Positions 41,509 through 53,564 of a stretch of DNA of 64,000 nucleotides are shown one piece after another. This DNA is from Phyllostachys edulis (lineage: Eukaryota; Streptophyta; Magnoliopsida; Poales; Poaceae). Where the stretch lies: contig CM070561.1 of NCBI GenBank assembly GCA_036346405.1, forward strand, positions 26,630,215 to 26,694,214. Reading direction: 5' to 3'. The stretch's first letter is position 1, and each line of letters starts with the position of its first letter. Made by a program: the position numbers and the translations under genes. Below the pieces are notes generated by a model. The model was not told where the DNA came from and searched no databases. It saw only the letters and a list, made by a program, of their open reading frames with translations.

Positions 41509-42245
41509 ATGCTATCTCCCCCAGGCGCTCCTTTGCACATTCAGAAGCAACACCCTCCGGATCAGATGATTGGAAATCTCCATGAGCGAGTCACTTGCTC
41601 TAGGTATCATGATCCAAGTCTTTTCTCTCACTCTGCATTTGTAGCTTCTTTTGAACCTAAAGATATATCACATGCTTTATCTGATGCTAGTTGGGTCAAT
41701 GCCATGCATGAGGAGTTAGAGAATTTTGAAAGAAATAAAGTTTGGAACCTTGTAGAACCTCCTAGTGAACATAATGTTATAGGAACTCGTTGGGTGTTCA
41801 AAAATAAACAAAATGAGGATGGTTCTGTGGTTAGAAACAAGGCTAGGTTGGTAGCTCAGGCTTCAAAACAAAGTTGAGGGGTTAGATTTGATGAGACCTT
41901 CGCTCTGTTGCTAGACTAGAAGCTATTCACGTTCTGCTTGCATTTCCTGCATCTAAAGGTTTTAGGTTGCATCAAATGGATGTTAAGAGTGCCTTTCTGA
42001 ATGGTTTTATAGAGGAGGAAGTGTATGTTAGGCAACCCCCTGGCTTTGAGAATCCCAAGCACACTGATCGTGTTTACAAGTTATCCAAAGCCTTGTATGG
42101 TCTTAAGCAAGCTCCTAGAGCATGGTATAATAGGCTTAAGACCTTCTTGCTCAAGAATGATTTTGAAATGGGAAAAGTAGATAAGACTCTTTTCATTCTT
42201 AGGCATGGCAATGACTTCCTGCTTGTTCAGATTTATGTCAGATGA
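41509..42245 (+). pseudogene. reverse transcriptase, N-terminal half (copia plus copy)
   Basis: 41509-41877: FEPKDISHALSDASWVNAMH, WNLVEPPSEHNVIGTRWVFK, NKARLVAQ. 41967-42245: HQMDVKSAFLNGFIEEEVYV, PPGFENPKHTDRVYKLSKAL, YGLKQAPRAWYNRL, then LLVQIYV and a stop. The sequence ends where the catalytic YVDD would come, at the junction with the inverted copy. RNase H is missing. Confidence 0.82.
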
Positions 42246-42534
42246 TCAAAACCAATGTGCCCCAACCGTCGGTGCCAAAGCCAGATATCAGAAGAAGATG
42301 CAATCAAACACTTAAGAGATCCGGCAAGCGATTTAGAAAAGTCAGCTCCAAAATTCTACCAACTCTAGAAATCCCAAAAACGAGGCTCACCAAAAGAATC
42401 AAGCACACGACAAGCATTCCTCTTAAAACGAGTCTCAGAGCCATCATCAAGAAGCTGTGAGACAGAAAGGAGATTGTACCTTAGCTTAGACACAAGCGCG
42501 GCGTCCTTGAGAATGAACTTGTCGCTCACCCCGA

Positions 42535-43713
42535 TCACTCTAGTTCCTTCAATGCGCCTTGTGTATCATCTCCAAAGGTGATGAAGTCATAACCGGTTGA
42601 TCGCGTGAAGGAGGTGAACCATCTTGAGTCTCCGGTCATGTGGCGTGAACACCCGGAGTCGACGAACCATGTGTTCTTCCCCCTTCCGCACCAATCCTGA
42701 AAATCAAGGAACAAAAGAGCAATGTGTCTCAATACGGGGGTTAGTTAAAAGCGACTTGGGAACCCAGATGAGACACACGTGCGTCTGAAAGTAGTATGCA
42801 AAGCAGATGTGCTATCCTTGACATTATTCGCAGTTCTATTATGAGCAATAGTAACACGAACATGAGATGCATCTTGTCTAGGAACATGGTGATGAGCATG
42901 TGCAACAAATCCTAGACCAGGGTTCTTCTTTTGTACGTGACCATGTCTCATAAAAGCTCTAGGTTGATTAGATGACATTCTAGCAATATTTTTCTTAGCG
43001 TTCTTCAACCTCATGCCAATGTATCAACCAAATGTCCACTCTTCTTGCAATAGGTGCAATGGTATTTTGTACCACCGAGAAGCACCTTTTGCCTTAAAAG
43101 AAGGTTGGACAAACCCCGCAGATTTAAAAAAGCTTTTACAAAGTTGGGTTTTAAATTCAACTAAGCCATTTTCCAAGACCAATGACATTAGGCTTTGACA
43201 TGTCTGGCAGTAGTTGTATCCTAAACCTTGCTTCTTAAAAGGAGTTTTAGATTTATCTAGAATCATGTTTAACTGTTTTTCACCATTAGATAATCTTTCT
43301 AAAGTTTCCTTGAGATAGGCATTCTCTTTTTCAATATTAACACATGATTCACAAGTCTTGCCCTTAATGGCTCTAGCATGTTTCTCCTTAAGATGAGCAA
43401 CTTCAAGCTTATAGCGCGCACAAGAGGCACAAGATGTAGAATCAATTGTGTCCTTGTTTAGCAAATTTAGCTCTAACTGCTTCTAGAATATCCTTAACTT
43501 CATGTTCACGTTCTAAGCGTAAAGAGCAAAGCTAGATTTCACATTGCCGTAAGCATCCAACTTGCTAGACTCTAAGCATTTTTCACATGGAGCAGATTTA
43601 ACATCAATTAGCTCAGTTCTAGCATTTTCAAGTTGATGCAAAGCAATATCATGAGCATATTGTAGTTTAGATAGTCTGAGTGCAAAGCATGGCAGATGAA
43701 CATTCATCAACAT
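42535..43713 (-). pseudogene. gag C-terminal part and protease (copia minus copy)
   Basis: 42535-42732: NTWFVDSGCSRHMTGDSRWF (protease active site). 42745-43014: NIARMSSNQPRAFMRHGH, GLGFVAHAHHHVPRQ. 43024-43464: CASCARYKLEVAHLKEKHAR, CESCVNIEKENAYLKETLER. These match the plus copy nearly residue for residue, so both derive from one family and diverged little. Each frame ends at a different small indel. Confidence 0.78.
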
Positions 43714-44988
43714 CTAGACTCTTAGCATTCACAAGCTCTAATGTCAAATTCTCGACTTGTGACTCTAGATCCTTGTTCCTAGCCATGGTGAACTCTAAAG
43801 CCTTATCTTGACTAAGCAATTGCTCATACATGTTATCACATCTAGCGTAAAGGACATCATAGGATGGGAGTACCTCATCGTTGTCATCGGCGCCGATGGA
43901 GTCGACTATGAAGCACATGCTGGTGAAGTCCTTGGCCTTCCCTTCTTGTCTTGAGGAATCTCCTCCTCCTTGTCCTCCTCGCCTCCCGAGTCCACATCGC
44001 TCATGGATTGATCTCCAAAGCGGCAAGGACTCGGTGAGCACCTTCATGAGCTTGGCGAAGATCATACTTGGGTTTGCCCCCTTTAGGCTTCTTCCGTGCA
44101 AGCTTCTCATTCTTATGGTTGCCCTTACCTTTCGGCTTAAAGGGCATTGGTCTTGATGTGATATAGCTCTCCACACTCATAGCATGTCACAGGCCACCTC
44201 TCTTCTGCTTTTTGACATTGTTATATGCCGTGTGACTTTCTTGGCTAAAAGAGCTAAATCAGCCTCGGAAAAGACTCTCAAACTCTTCTTCTTGAATAGC
44301 AGATAAACACGCAAGAGAAAAACCGAAGAAGACTCGGAAGAACCATCGAGTCCCTTTGAGAGGATCACCACCAAAGCCATGTTATCCTTCTTAGGATTAC
44401 CGCCTCTTTGATCTCATGAGTTTTAGCTTACTATAAAGCAGCTCCAAAGTGAGATTAGAGAGATCGACGTTTCCTCTATGGCGCTTGCCTTCATCTCCCA
44501 CTCTTGGTGTTGATTGCGCACCAAGAGGTGGGTGGCATTCTCAGTTGAGAGTACTCAATGTCAACAACTCTCATCCGATTGATCACCTTGTTAAAGCGAG
44601 TAAAGACATCATCGATGCTCTCACCAGACACATCTCGAATTTGTTGTACTCTAAGCTGTAGACATTCTCGACGCACTTGTTTGATCCGGGACGATCCCTC
44701 ATGGTAAGTTTCGAGGGTGTGCCAAATCTCATGTCTTGTCGCAAGATTGCAAATCCTATCATACTCTTGCCTACCAAGCTCAAAGATATAGAAGGTTCTT
44801 TGCCTTGTTGTTTTAGCCAAGAGGGTCGCTGGCTTGCAGTGAGCAACTCGGCAAAAGCGAGCGGGCTCAACAACCTCCCATATAGCTTGTCCTTCGCTCT
44901 CAAGAAAAACTCGCATGCGATTCTTCCAATAGGCATAGTCGAGCCCATCGAAGACATGCGGCTTGGTCGAGTACTTATCCATCGCCAA
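43667..44988 (-). pseudogene. gag N-terminal region (copia minus copy)
   Basis: 44491-44988 starts MAMDKYSTKPHVFDGLDYAY and continues WKNRMRVFLESEGQAIWEVV and RQEYDRICNLATRHEIWHTL, then SGESIDDVFTRFNKVINRMR. This is the DUF4219/UBN2-type gag of SIRE-like copia elements. 43667-44176 continues with ADDNDEVLPSYDVLYARCDN and a Leu/Glu-rich coiled-coil segment. The start ATG lies about 40 bases after the primer-binding site. Stops and frame changes near 44180-44500 break it. Confidence 0.78.
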
Positions 44989-45025
44989 GTTCAGTGACCG
45001 GTTAAGATCAAGATTGAACTAACCA

Positions 45026-45038
45026 GGCTCTGATACCA
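45026..45038 (-). promoter_or_regulatory. primer-binding site of copia minus copy
   Basis: The minus strand reads TGGTATCAGAGCC, the initiator-Met type site, two bases from the LTR end at 45041. Confidence 0.9.
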
Positions 45039-45040
45039 CT

Positions 45041-47057
45041 TGTTGGACCGAAAAGACGACTAGAGGGGGGGTGAATAGGATCTCAAAATCTTTTTCGAAT
45101 TAGATTGGATCCAATAATAATGTCACCCAATAGCTATGAAAGCTATGAAGATCAATTTACAAGTATAGCGAAGCCTTGTATTGAATCCTAATCAAACCCC
45201 CAAAGCACGGAGCAAAGAACAAAAGTTGTGCCAAATATCGAATCGGTACTACCACCATTGTAAGTGCGGTACTACCTCATCAGCGGTACTACCACAGTAA
45301 AAAAAAAGGTACTACCTTTTATCCTGACGATGAATGTAATGACTCGAAAACGAAATCGAAAATCGTCAGAACTTTTAAATCAGAAGGCCAAACTCCACAA
45401 ATTTAGAACACACCTTCCTAAGGATATTAGGAACCTATTCCAATCAAGGATCACAGAGATCCAAGCCAAAGTTCCTATCTTTTTCAGTTTGAACGAAGTG
45501 TGCTTCAAAAACGAGCAAAAATCGAAAATATGATCTAGAGACTTGCTCGTGGGTGATTGATGATCAAGATGACCCTAGATGGGTTCCCACATGTCACAGC
45601 AAGTTAGATCACGGCAAGAAACCAACCAAAACTTCGCGGATCAAAGAAAGACTCAAAATCATCAAATAGAGAAAGAAAGCAAATGAACTCATCTTTGATA
45701 GAACTTTCTTTGGATTGATTTGATATGGTATTGGTTTCTGACCACTCCATCAATGGAGGACAAAGACTCAATACAAGAGCACGAAAATCAAATCCAACTC
45801 TCTAGAACCCTAACCCCAACTATCAACTCCCTAAGCACAAAAAGCAAAACTAGGGTTTACAAGTAATGAAAGGGTTGAGAGGTGTTTGAGACACCCTCTC
45901 CTATTTATAGCGGAGGCTTAGACCTTCTAGATGAGTAACCCTAATGGGCTCCTGTTAAGGCCCAAAACAAACGGGTCACACACGCACACATTTTAAAGCG
46001 CCGTCTTCAATTCTCTTGACCTAATCCACTTCTTGACACACCGACTTGCGCCGCGGGTTGGCATTAGGTTACCAAGGCGGTATTTGGTGAAATTACCAAA
46101 ATACCCCTTCTCGATCTTTTTGCAAGGACCGAGTCCCATCTTCGTGAAGCACCTCCATGCTTCACCACGTGTAGGTTGATCCAGCGACTCTCTTCATGTC
46201 GGCAAGTCTCTCCCATCCGGCTCCCACCGAACCACCATGACACTTGCACCGACCCCCATGTCGCTTGATCGAACCCGCCGCACCGAACTGCCCGTTCGGT
46301 CACCTTTGTCCCTCTTGTGCAATGCTTGACTCCATTGACCTCACCCGGCATCCCCGATCGTTCTGGACCTCAGCTCTCCAAGACTAGTCCCGATCATCTT
46401 CGCCGTTGACCGTCGTAGGCCTCCAAGCAACCTGCACATCAATAGACAAAGAAATCGAATCCGGGAACAAGTCCTTCACAACTTGACCCACGTTAGTCAA
46501 AACATGCATCATGCAACACATATGTCATGAAACCCATGAACTTGACCTAACCCAAAAGCAATTCTCCAATTGAAAAGAGATTCAAGACAAAATCGGTACT
46601 ATCATTGTTAGGCTTCAGACTACCGCCATAAGGTCGCATCGCTTCCAACAACGACGCAGATTACTGTTACTAAAGGAAATCCAAAACTTCCCAAAATACA
46701 CTTGTTCGGAAAACCATACCGCCACACGCCGTGCGTTCATTCATGCGGTACTATCAAGAACTATAGCGGGTACTACCGCTTTCCTCGAGAAATCCAAAAC
46801 ACAAATTACACTTGTTCGAAAAACCATATCGCTTTGCTTGCGGTAATATTTCCCAACGGTACTACCGCCAAACACAAGCCGTATTATCAAGATCGAGGTA
46901 GTACCGCGCGTACACGCCGGGTACTACCGATGATCCCGACACTTTGCCGAAAACAGATTTCAACAAAACCGAAAATGATCGCTTTGACAAACCCAAAGAG
47001 CTATTGCCAATTGTATCATCACATTAAGATCGTGAGTATATCCCCATGATATCCACA
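45041..47057 (-). repeat. copia LTR, minus orientation (2017 bp)
   Basis: Plus-strand ends are TGTTGGACCGAAAAG and TGATATCCACA. It is the inverted counterpart of 48481-50481. The TATA box on the minus strand is CTATTTATA (plus 45901-45909). Its U3 carries scattered palindromic GCGGTACTACCGC-type words (45247-45315 and 46590-46930). An unbroken boundary with the primer-binding site shows it is a 5' LTR. Confidence 0.88.
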
Positions 47058-48480
47058 AGAGCTAAGTCTTTGTCAGTATGAGCTAGAACTTGAAAAACAA
47101 CTTGAACTAAGAAATTAGCAATTTGTGAATTGTTTAGCCGCCATAATTAGTGCTCCTTCTGTGACATTGGCCCTGTCAAAAATTGCTTTGTTAGCTCTGA
47201 ATCTAGCTTTGATCATTACTTAAGCCTCTTGTACTTCTCGAGAATCTAAAACCGCTTCTTGTGCAAAATAAAAAAAATGATCTCTTGTGCGTAAAAACCG
47301 ATCTCACCAATCCTTTCTCATGAGACGGCTCGCCATTGTACTAGGCATGAACTCAGGGGATTTTGGATGACCTAGACCACTCTCTTAAGCTTTTGTTGCT
47401 TGGGATGGTCGAGTGAGGCTTGAGATCTAGCACATTGCTAAAAATGCAAATTGTCAAATTGGTTGAAGCTTAGGAAGAGATTGTGGATGGCTCCTAGTCC
47501 AGAATCTTCTTTACTAAGATAGACCTTTTATCAACTTGAATATTCATTGCAATTGAGGAACAGTTGAAAAATGGGTGTTTGAGAAAATTGAGCAAAATGA
47601 TTCAATTCAGGACCTATTTGTCTCTTAATGTGGTCTTTGTTAGCTTTTTGATCTAACTTTGACATTTTGACATGGCCAGTATCATTTTAGGATCCCTGTT
47701 GATGAACTTGCTAGATTTGAAGCTTTGCTTAAAATGTTAAAATTCATTGCTTTATATTGAGACTTCTTGCTTAGCTTTGTTATATATATTTTATCATGAT
47801 CTTGCTAGCGTTGTTAGGCTTGATATGTTGTTTGTGCAACTTTAGAAATGCTAACTTGTTCTTTTGGGTAATCTCCAAAGCTTCTTGTACTCAACAATTG
47901 AAAAATACAAAAAAAATTGAAGCCACTCCATTGCATTTCATGCATGCTCCTACTTATGCTTTTTCCTCATTCTGCATTTGTCATCTTTGGACGAGAGGAA
48001 GGCGTGATTCCTTGATGACTCCATTGTCAAAGGGGGAGAAGATGGTTGAAAAAGGGGAGAAAAAGGGGAATTATGAAAAGGGGGAGTTACTTGGAGAAAA
48101 ATGGAAATTTGAAAAAAAAAATTCTAAAATTTGAGGATCATAGTGAGGGGAGTTTTTATTTGCATTCTTATGGTTTTATTGCTACTTGATCTTGAATTGC
48201 AATTATTGATCCTCATAATGATCAAAGGTCATATCGAACAATTGTTCTTTCATATGGACCTTAAGTGAGATTTTGACCCGCTTCGAAAATGAAGCTTTCG
48301 CCTTGTTTTGCAGTATCTCACTTGGTCGATTCTATTCTCGAGCCAACTTGGTCATTCCTCTGCTTTTTCTTGCATTTGGACGGTTGTGCCTTTTGAGCTA
48401 AAAACGCCGAAGTTTTTACTTTTTCAAACCTCAAAATTTGCATTTGTGGGAAATTGCCAATGTGTTCATCAAGGGGAGAT
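47058..48480 (+). other. 3' untranslated internal region of a copia element, plus strand
   Basis: Lies directly before a plus-strand 3' LTR. It has the T/A-rich non-coding character usual between RNase H and the LTR in SIRE-like elements, with TCAAAGGGGGAGAAGATGG at 48028-48046 and the final purine tract at 48470-48479. No RT or RNase H remnant was recognised. The 112-codon Lys/Glu-rich ORF at 47796 is read through purine-rich DNA and is not supported as a gene. Confidence 0.6.
48470..48479 (+). promoter_or_regulatory. polypurine tract of the copia 3' LTR
   Basis: CAAGGGGAGA, one base before the LTR start TGTGGATATC at 48481. Confidence 0.8.
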
Positions 48481-50476
48481 TGTGGATATCATGGGGATAT
48501 GCCCGAGATCTTAGGATGATGTTACAATTGGCAATGTCGTTCTCGGTTTGTCGAATCGGTAGTTTTCGGTTTTGTTGAAATTTTGTTTTCAGCAAGTGTC
48601 AGGTTAAACGGTAGTACCGACGTGTAATGCGCGGTAGTACCGGCTTATATTTGGCGGTAGTACCGCTGGACGGTATTACCGCAAGCAAAGCGGTACGTAA
48701 AATCCAGAGAAGATGTTTGGGTGTTTTGGATTTCTCGAGAAGCGGTAGTACCGCGATATGGTTGCCAGTAGTACCGCATGGCGGAATGATCGCATGTGTG
48801 CGGTATGGATTTTCCAGAATGAGTGTAATTTGAGTTTTGGTTTCTCTGGGTAGCGGTACGACCGCGGTTATGGGTGCGGTACGACCGCAGTGCGGTAGTA
48901 CCGGCCATAACATGGCGGTAGTATCGATTTTGTGCTGATTGTCATTTCAATTGGAGAATTGCTTTTGGGTTAGGTCAAGTTCATGGGTTTTATGGCATAT
49001 GTGTTGCATGTTGCATGTTTTAAGTAACGTGGGTCAAGTTGTAAAGAACTTGTTCCCAGATTCGATTTCTTTGTCTATTGATGTGCAAAGTTGCTTGGAG
49101 GTTAATGATAATAACGGCGAGGATGATCGGACTAAGCTTGGAGAGCCGAGGTCCGTAACGATCGGGGATGCCAGTGAGGTCAATGGAGTCAAGCATTGCG
49201 CGAAGAGGGATAAAGGTGACCGAATCGGGCAGTTCGGCGATGGGTTCGACTGCTTACGCGGGCTCTGCAAGTGCCATGGTGGTTTCGTGGAGCCGGATGG
49301 GAGAGACTTGCACATGAAGAGAGTCGCCGGATCAATCCTACACGTGATAAGCATGGAGGTGCTTCACGAAGATGGGACTCGGTCTTTGCAAAAGATCGAG
49401 AAGGGTATTTTTGTAATTTCACCAACATCGCTTCGTGACCTAATGCCAACTCGCGCGCAAGACGGTGCGCGCAAGAAGTGGATTAGGTCAAGAAAGTGAA
49501 GACGACGCTTTGAGATGCGTGCGCATGTAACCCGCTTGTGTTGGACCTTAACGGAGCCCATTAGGTTCAATCTTCTAGAAGGTTTAGCCTCCACTATAAA
49601 TAGGGAGAGGGTGTCGGCCAAGACCTTTCAACCCTTTCATTGCATTGAAAACCCTAGTTTTGCTTTTTGTGCTTAGGAGAGGATTAGTGGAGGTTAGGGT
49701 TCTAAAGAGTTGATCCGATTTCGTGCTCATGTATTGAGTCTTTGTCCTCCATTGATGGAGTGGCTATAAACTAATACTCATATCAAATCAATCCAAAGAA
49801 AGTTCTCTCAAAGATAAGTTCATTTGCTTTCTTTCTCTATTTGATGATTTTGAGTCTTTCTTTTGATCCGTGAGTTTTTGCTTGGTTTTTCTTCTTGATC
49901 TTGCTTGCTGATATGTGGGAACCCATCTAAGGTCATCTTGATCATCATCCACCCACGAGCAAGTTTTGGATCAAGTTTTACGCTTTTTCTGCGGTTTGAA
50001 CCTCCTTCAGAAATGGAAAAAGATCAAAACTTTGACGTGGATCTTCTCGATCGTCACTTGGAATAGGTTCCTGACATCTTCAGGAAGGTGTGTTTCAAGT
50101 TTCGAAGTTTAGAGTTACGGATCAAAAGTTACGCTAATTTTGTTTTCATTTTCAGGCTGTTTACTATTCATTCGCCGATTTTACTGCTCATGCGAACGAT
50201 CGGCATCGTTCATCCGGTTCAACCGACTGCGTACAACCACCACTTGCTCATCCGTTCAACGGTCTTGTTTATGACGGCACTATTTATCGTGCTGATTTTT
50301 GTGTTTTTGGTCGTTTCTTTTGGGGGTTTGAAGGATTAAGTATAAATCTTCCGCTACGCTTATATATATTGATCTTCATAGTTCTTATAGCTATTGGAGT
50401 CAATATCTTGTTTGAATCAGATCAAAGCGAAAAATAGATAGTGCTCCTATTCATCCCCTCTAGTCGCCTTTTCGTC

Positions 50477-50481
<5 letters not shown>
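48481..50481 (+). repeat. copia LTR, plus orientation (2001 bp)
   Basis: Starts TGTGGATATCATGGGG and ends TTTTCGTCCAACA. TATAAATAG at 49595-49603 is a good TATA box. U3 contains about a dozen CGGTAGTACCG-type words at 48609-48930. Pairs with the inverted 45041-47057. The ORF at 48939-49499 (186 codons) crosses U3 with no known domain and is not kept. Confidence 0.88.
49595..49603 (+). promoter_or_regulatory. TATA box of copia LTR
   Basis: TATAAATAG followed by GGGAGAGGGTGTCGG; the inverted copy keeps the same box at 45901-45909. Confidence 0.65.

Positions 50482-50482
<1 letters not shown>

Positions 50483-50535
<53 letters not shown>
50483..50535. repeat. TA microsatellite
   Basis: About 26 TA units at the border between copia LTR and CACTA copy 2. 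Similar TA runs are at 50711-50738, 51125-51146 and 52783-52857. Confidence 0.95.
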
Positions 50536-50539
<4 letters not shown>

Positions 50540-50689
50540 ATGCTTTTGAAAGCACAAGTAGTCACCGCTGGTGGCTTTATAGAGAAAAGTCATCACGAGA
50601 CCATTTCACCACAAACCGCTGCATGATATATAGTCATCACGCACGGTTTGTGGCTTGAAACCGTTTGTGATAAATTAACGATATTGCAC

Positions 50690-50706
50690 TTGTGCCTTTA
50701 AAACCG

Positions 50707-50738
<32 letters not shown>

Positions 50739-51166
50739 TTCTATTGTTCCTAGTCCCTCGGCCACTTTTAGGGGTGGTCCACACATAACATGAGGAGGAA
50801 GAAGCGACAACGGGGCAACCTCATTGAGCCCTACAAATTTAAAAATCTGGTTGCTTGGAAGCGTCGGGACATCAATTACTTGGTTGCTAATACATGATGC
50901 CACTTCCACGGAGTACACAATGGTCCCACGCCACTTTAAGTAACGTGTAGGTACTCGGTGAAAAGTGGCATCATGTATTAGCAGCTAAGTAATTGGATGT
51001 CCTAACGCTTCCTTGAAAATTGCATTTTTAAATTTGTAGGGCTCAATGAGGTTGCTCGTGGTTGTCGCCTCTTCCTCATATCAAGGTGAACGCACTTCCG
51101 AAGTGGGTGAGGGACTACTGAATAATACATATATATATATATATATAATGCCGTTTTAAAGGCACA
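50690..51166. repeat. long inverted repeat (hairpin) in CACTA copy 2
   Basis: The left arm starts TGTGCCTTTAAAACCGCATC. The right arm ends with its complement AATGCCGTTTTAAAGGCACA. GGCAACCTCATTGAGCCCTA and GGGCTCAATGAGGTTGC pair in the arms, as do ACTTGGTTGCTAATACATGA and TCATGTATTAGCAGCTAAGT. Arms are about 220 bp, with a loop of about 30 bp near 50930. Confidence 0.8.
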
Positions 51167-51633
51167 AGCGACCACCGCTTGGAGACTCTATAGAGAAGAG
51201 ATTAGGAATGGAATGGTAGGACGACGTACCTAGGACGCAGGTAGGAGAACTTGACTGCATGAACACAAGCTTAATCGACAAATGTGAAATGAATGGTGAG
51301 AAGTAACAGATGACATCTTGACAAAATGACAAATCGACAAATAAGTCATAACATACATATCACACATTTTATACATCTATTTTTGCAAATCATCAATCAT
51401 ACATATCAACAGCCCATGGTTCAGCAAGCAAGTTTCCACTATCAATAGCAGACAACACTTTTGACACTTCTAAATAAGTCATAACTCATAACAATATAAC
51501 ATATCAACAGCTCATACATATCAACAACCCAACAAAGTCATAACATATCAAGCCCCCATCCGAACCCACAGCATGAACTAAGCAAGATGCATAGAATGCA
51601 CATACACCAATAGCCCTCAGTTGACATCACAAA

Positions 51634-51852
51634 GCAAGGGGACTATTAACATGAACTAATTATCAATTCAATTTCAGCATAAGACTATTAACATCATTAC
51701 ATCACAGAGTAAGGGGACTATTAATATGAACTAATTATCAATTCAATTTCAGCATAAGACTATTAACATCATTACATCACAGAGCAAGGGGACTATTAAT
51801 ATGAACTAATTATCACTTCAATTTCAGCATAAGACTATTAACATCATTGAGC
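51634..51852. repeat. minisatellite in CACTA copy 2, three copies
   Basis: Units begin near 51634, 51708 and 51784 (AAGGGGACTATTAACATGAA and variants), the same 72-75 bp unit as in CACTA copy 1, where there are six. Confidence 0.85.
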
Positions 51853-52777
51853 AGTTCAACAGCAAGACAGCAAGATCAAGGGTGTCCAAACTCGGCCACC
51901 ACACCAGTAGTAGCCCTCGGCATCCATCGCAGAGCACTAGCCATTTTTATCACAGAGCAAGGGGGGTAGAGACAGAGAGGGAGTAAGGTAGGGTTACCTC
52001 AGTACAACGCAACCACGGCGCGACCCCACCACCAGCACAACCCTCATCCATCTCCTTCACCTTGCACAAAATCACACAAACATCAGGACACAACTTAAGG
52101 CTCAAGCATAAAAATCAAACTCAACACAAGACATTAAGCTAACAGATCTAGAGGAGAATAGAGGGAGGATGGGGAAAGCAAAGACCGGCCAGGGCCCAAG
52201 CGCAGGAGGCCGAGCAGAGAACCAAGCCATGGCGGTGCAGTGACACACGGGCCAAGCCCGGTGGCTTGGTTGGCGACGTCACCGTGGTTGTGGCATGACC
52301 TGACATCAAGACAAGACACTACTATCGTGACGAGTGTCTTGTGCGGTCGCAGCGTGTCACAACCGGCGCGACGGCGGCGGTTATTCGGCGGCGGCGACGA
52401 GGTCGAGCGGTGGCGTCGAGGTGGGGAGGAAATGGAGTAAATCGTTGAAAGGACGAAGTTAGGGCGGGCGCAAACCCTAGCGGAGCCGGGAGTGACGAGA
52501 GTTAGGCGAGCGCAAACCCTAGCAAATGCAAGCTCAGATTAATAAAGAGACTTATCACAGATGGTTCTATTATGGAACCGTCGGTGATAATTATCACGCA
52601 GTTCCCATTATGGAACCGCTCGTGATATGTCCTATATCACGCATTTGCCCATTATGGAACCGCTTCGTGATATGGTTTTTCTCAAGTATATTTATCTTGT
52701 ATATACACTTACATGACATGAAGAAAATATATGTTTATATGTCAATTTTGTCATTTAAATATCTGAAAATTTGCTTT

Positions 52778-52846
<69 letters not shown>

Positions 52847-53249
52847 ATATATATATCAATAATTCAACATATAATTAATATAGTAACTTCACCTCCAAAC
52901 TTTTTTTTTCATTTTGGAATTTTCATATATATGGCCAAACAAATGGCGTTAAGCTACAAAAGATTAAAAAAAGTAGAAACCTATAAATAAAACAAAGTTT
53001 TTCTAGTGGCGGAGGTAGGTTGCTATTTCCGTCTTCAATACTTCATAGGCGACGGCATTGGCATCGGACGGTTCCTGATCATCACTGAAAGAAGCTTGAA
53101 ATGCATCCACCCGCTGATGCGCTCGCTCAAGTGTCTCTCGAAGACCCTCGGACTGTTGAACCAAGAAGAATTGAGCCCATAGGCTCTCTTCCTTGCTTGA
53201 GGGTCTCGGCCGGTCGACTTCGATTACAGCCGCCTCGTTCTAGATCCAA

Positions 53250-53564
53250 GTGACGGCAAGCCTCTTGGAGACGATGCAACGTCGTTTGGAGGACTACGCC
53301 GATGACGCGATAAACTTGCCGAAGTGGAGATCACCCGAAGACACGGCGGAGGAGGATGTCAAGACGGCGGAAGGTGGCCGCCACCGCTTCCGCAAATTCT
53401 CCGTCGGCAGAGGAGTGAAGACACCGCGATCAAATAGTGTTCTTCGCAAAGACGGCTCAACGACACAGAGAGAGGTGCTCGACAAAGTCAGCCAGAAGGC
53501 CATCAATGCCGACGACAAGGAAGAGGCATCCATTTCTGTTTTATTTATAAGTATGTGGGGATGA
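53250..53564 (+). pseudogene. short conserved ORF of CACTA copy 2
   Basis: 104-codon frame with TASLLETMQRRLEDYADD, SPEDTAEEDVKTAEGG and REVLDKVSQKAINADDKEEA. The first 50 residues match the ORF at 32539 in copy 1; the rest is kept open only here. Unknown function; candidate remnant of a transposon protein. Confidence 0.42.

Larger units (their letters stand above)
39090..42245 (+). mobile_element. Ty1/copia SIRE/Maximus-like element, plus-strand copy, partial and degenerate
   Basis: Order on the plus strand: gag C-terminal part, protease, GAG-pre-integrase, integrase and the first half of RT. It starts at the gap and ends abruptly in RT (LLVQIYV..., just before the catalytic Asp pair) where an inverted copy of the same family begins. 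Frames are broken in many places. Family assignment rests on the long Cys-rich gag and the LTR style at 45041 and 48481. Confidence 0.85.
42246..47057 (-). mobile_element. Ty1/copia SIRE-like element, minus-strand 5' half with LTR
   Basis: On the minus strand: LTR (45041-47057), primer-binding site, gag N-terminus, gag C-terminus, protease, and the beginning of GAG-pre-integrase, ending at the junction with the plus copy. 42247-43640 is an inverted copy of about 39090-40484. A partial element placed head-on against the plus copy cannot result from simple insertion of complete elements. Rearrangement, a fold-back event or misassembly beside the gap are the options. Confidence 0.8.

Noticed and set aside
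47796..48134. 112-codon ORF with a Lys/Glu-rich tail
   Set aside because: The tail is read from the purine-rich 3' region of a copia element (AAAAAGGGGAG words), which is normally non-coding.
48939..49499. 186-codon ORF in the copia LTR
   Set aside because: It sits in U3/R of an LTR, the inverted LTR does not keep the same frame intact, and no domain is visible.
50483..50535. TA run considered as a biological border signal
   Set aside because: A simple microsatellite; CACTA copy 1 has shorter TA runs at corresponding places, so it is repeat expansion.
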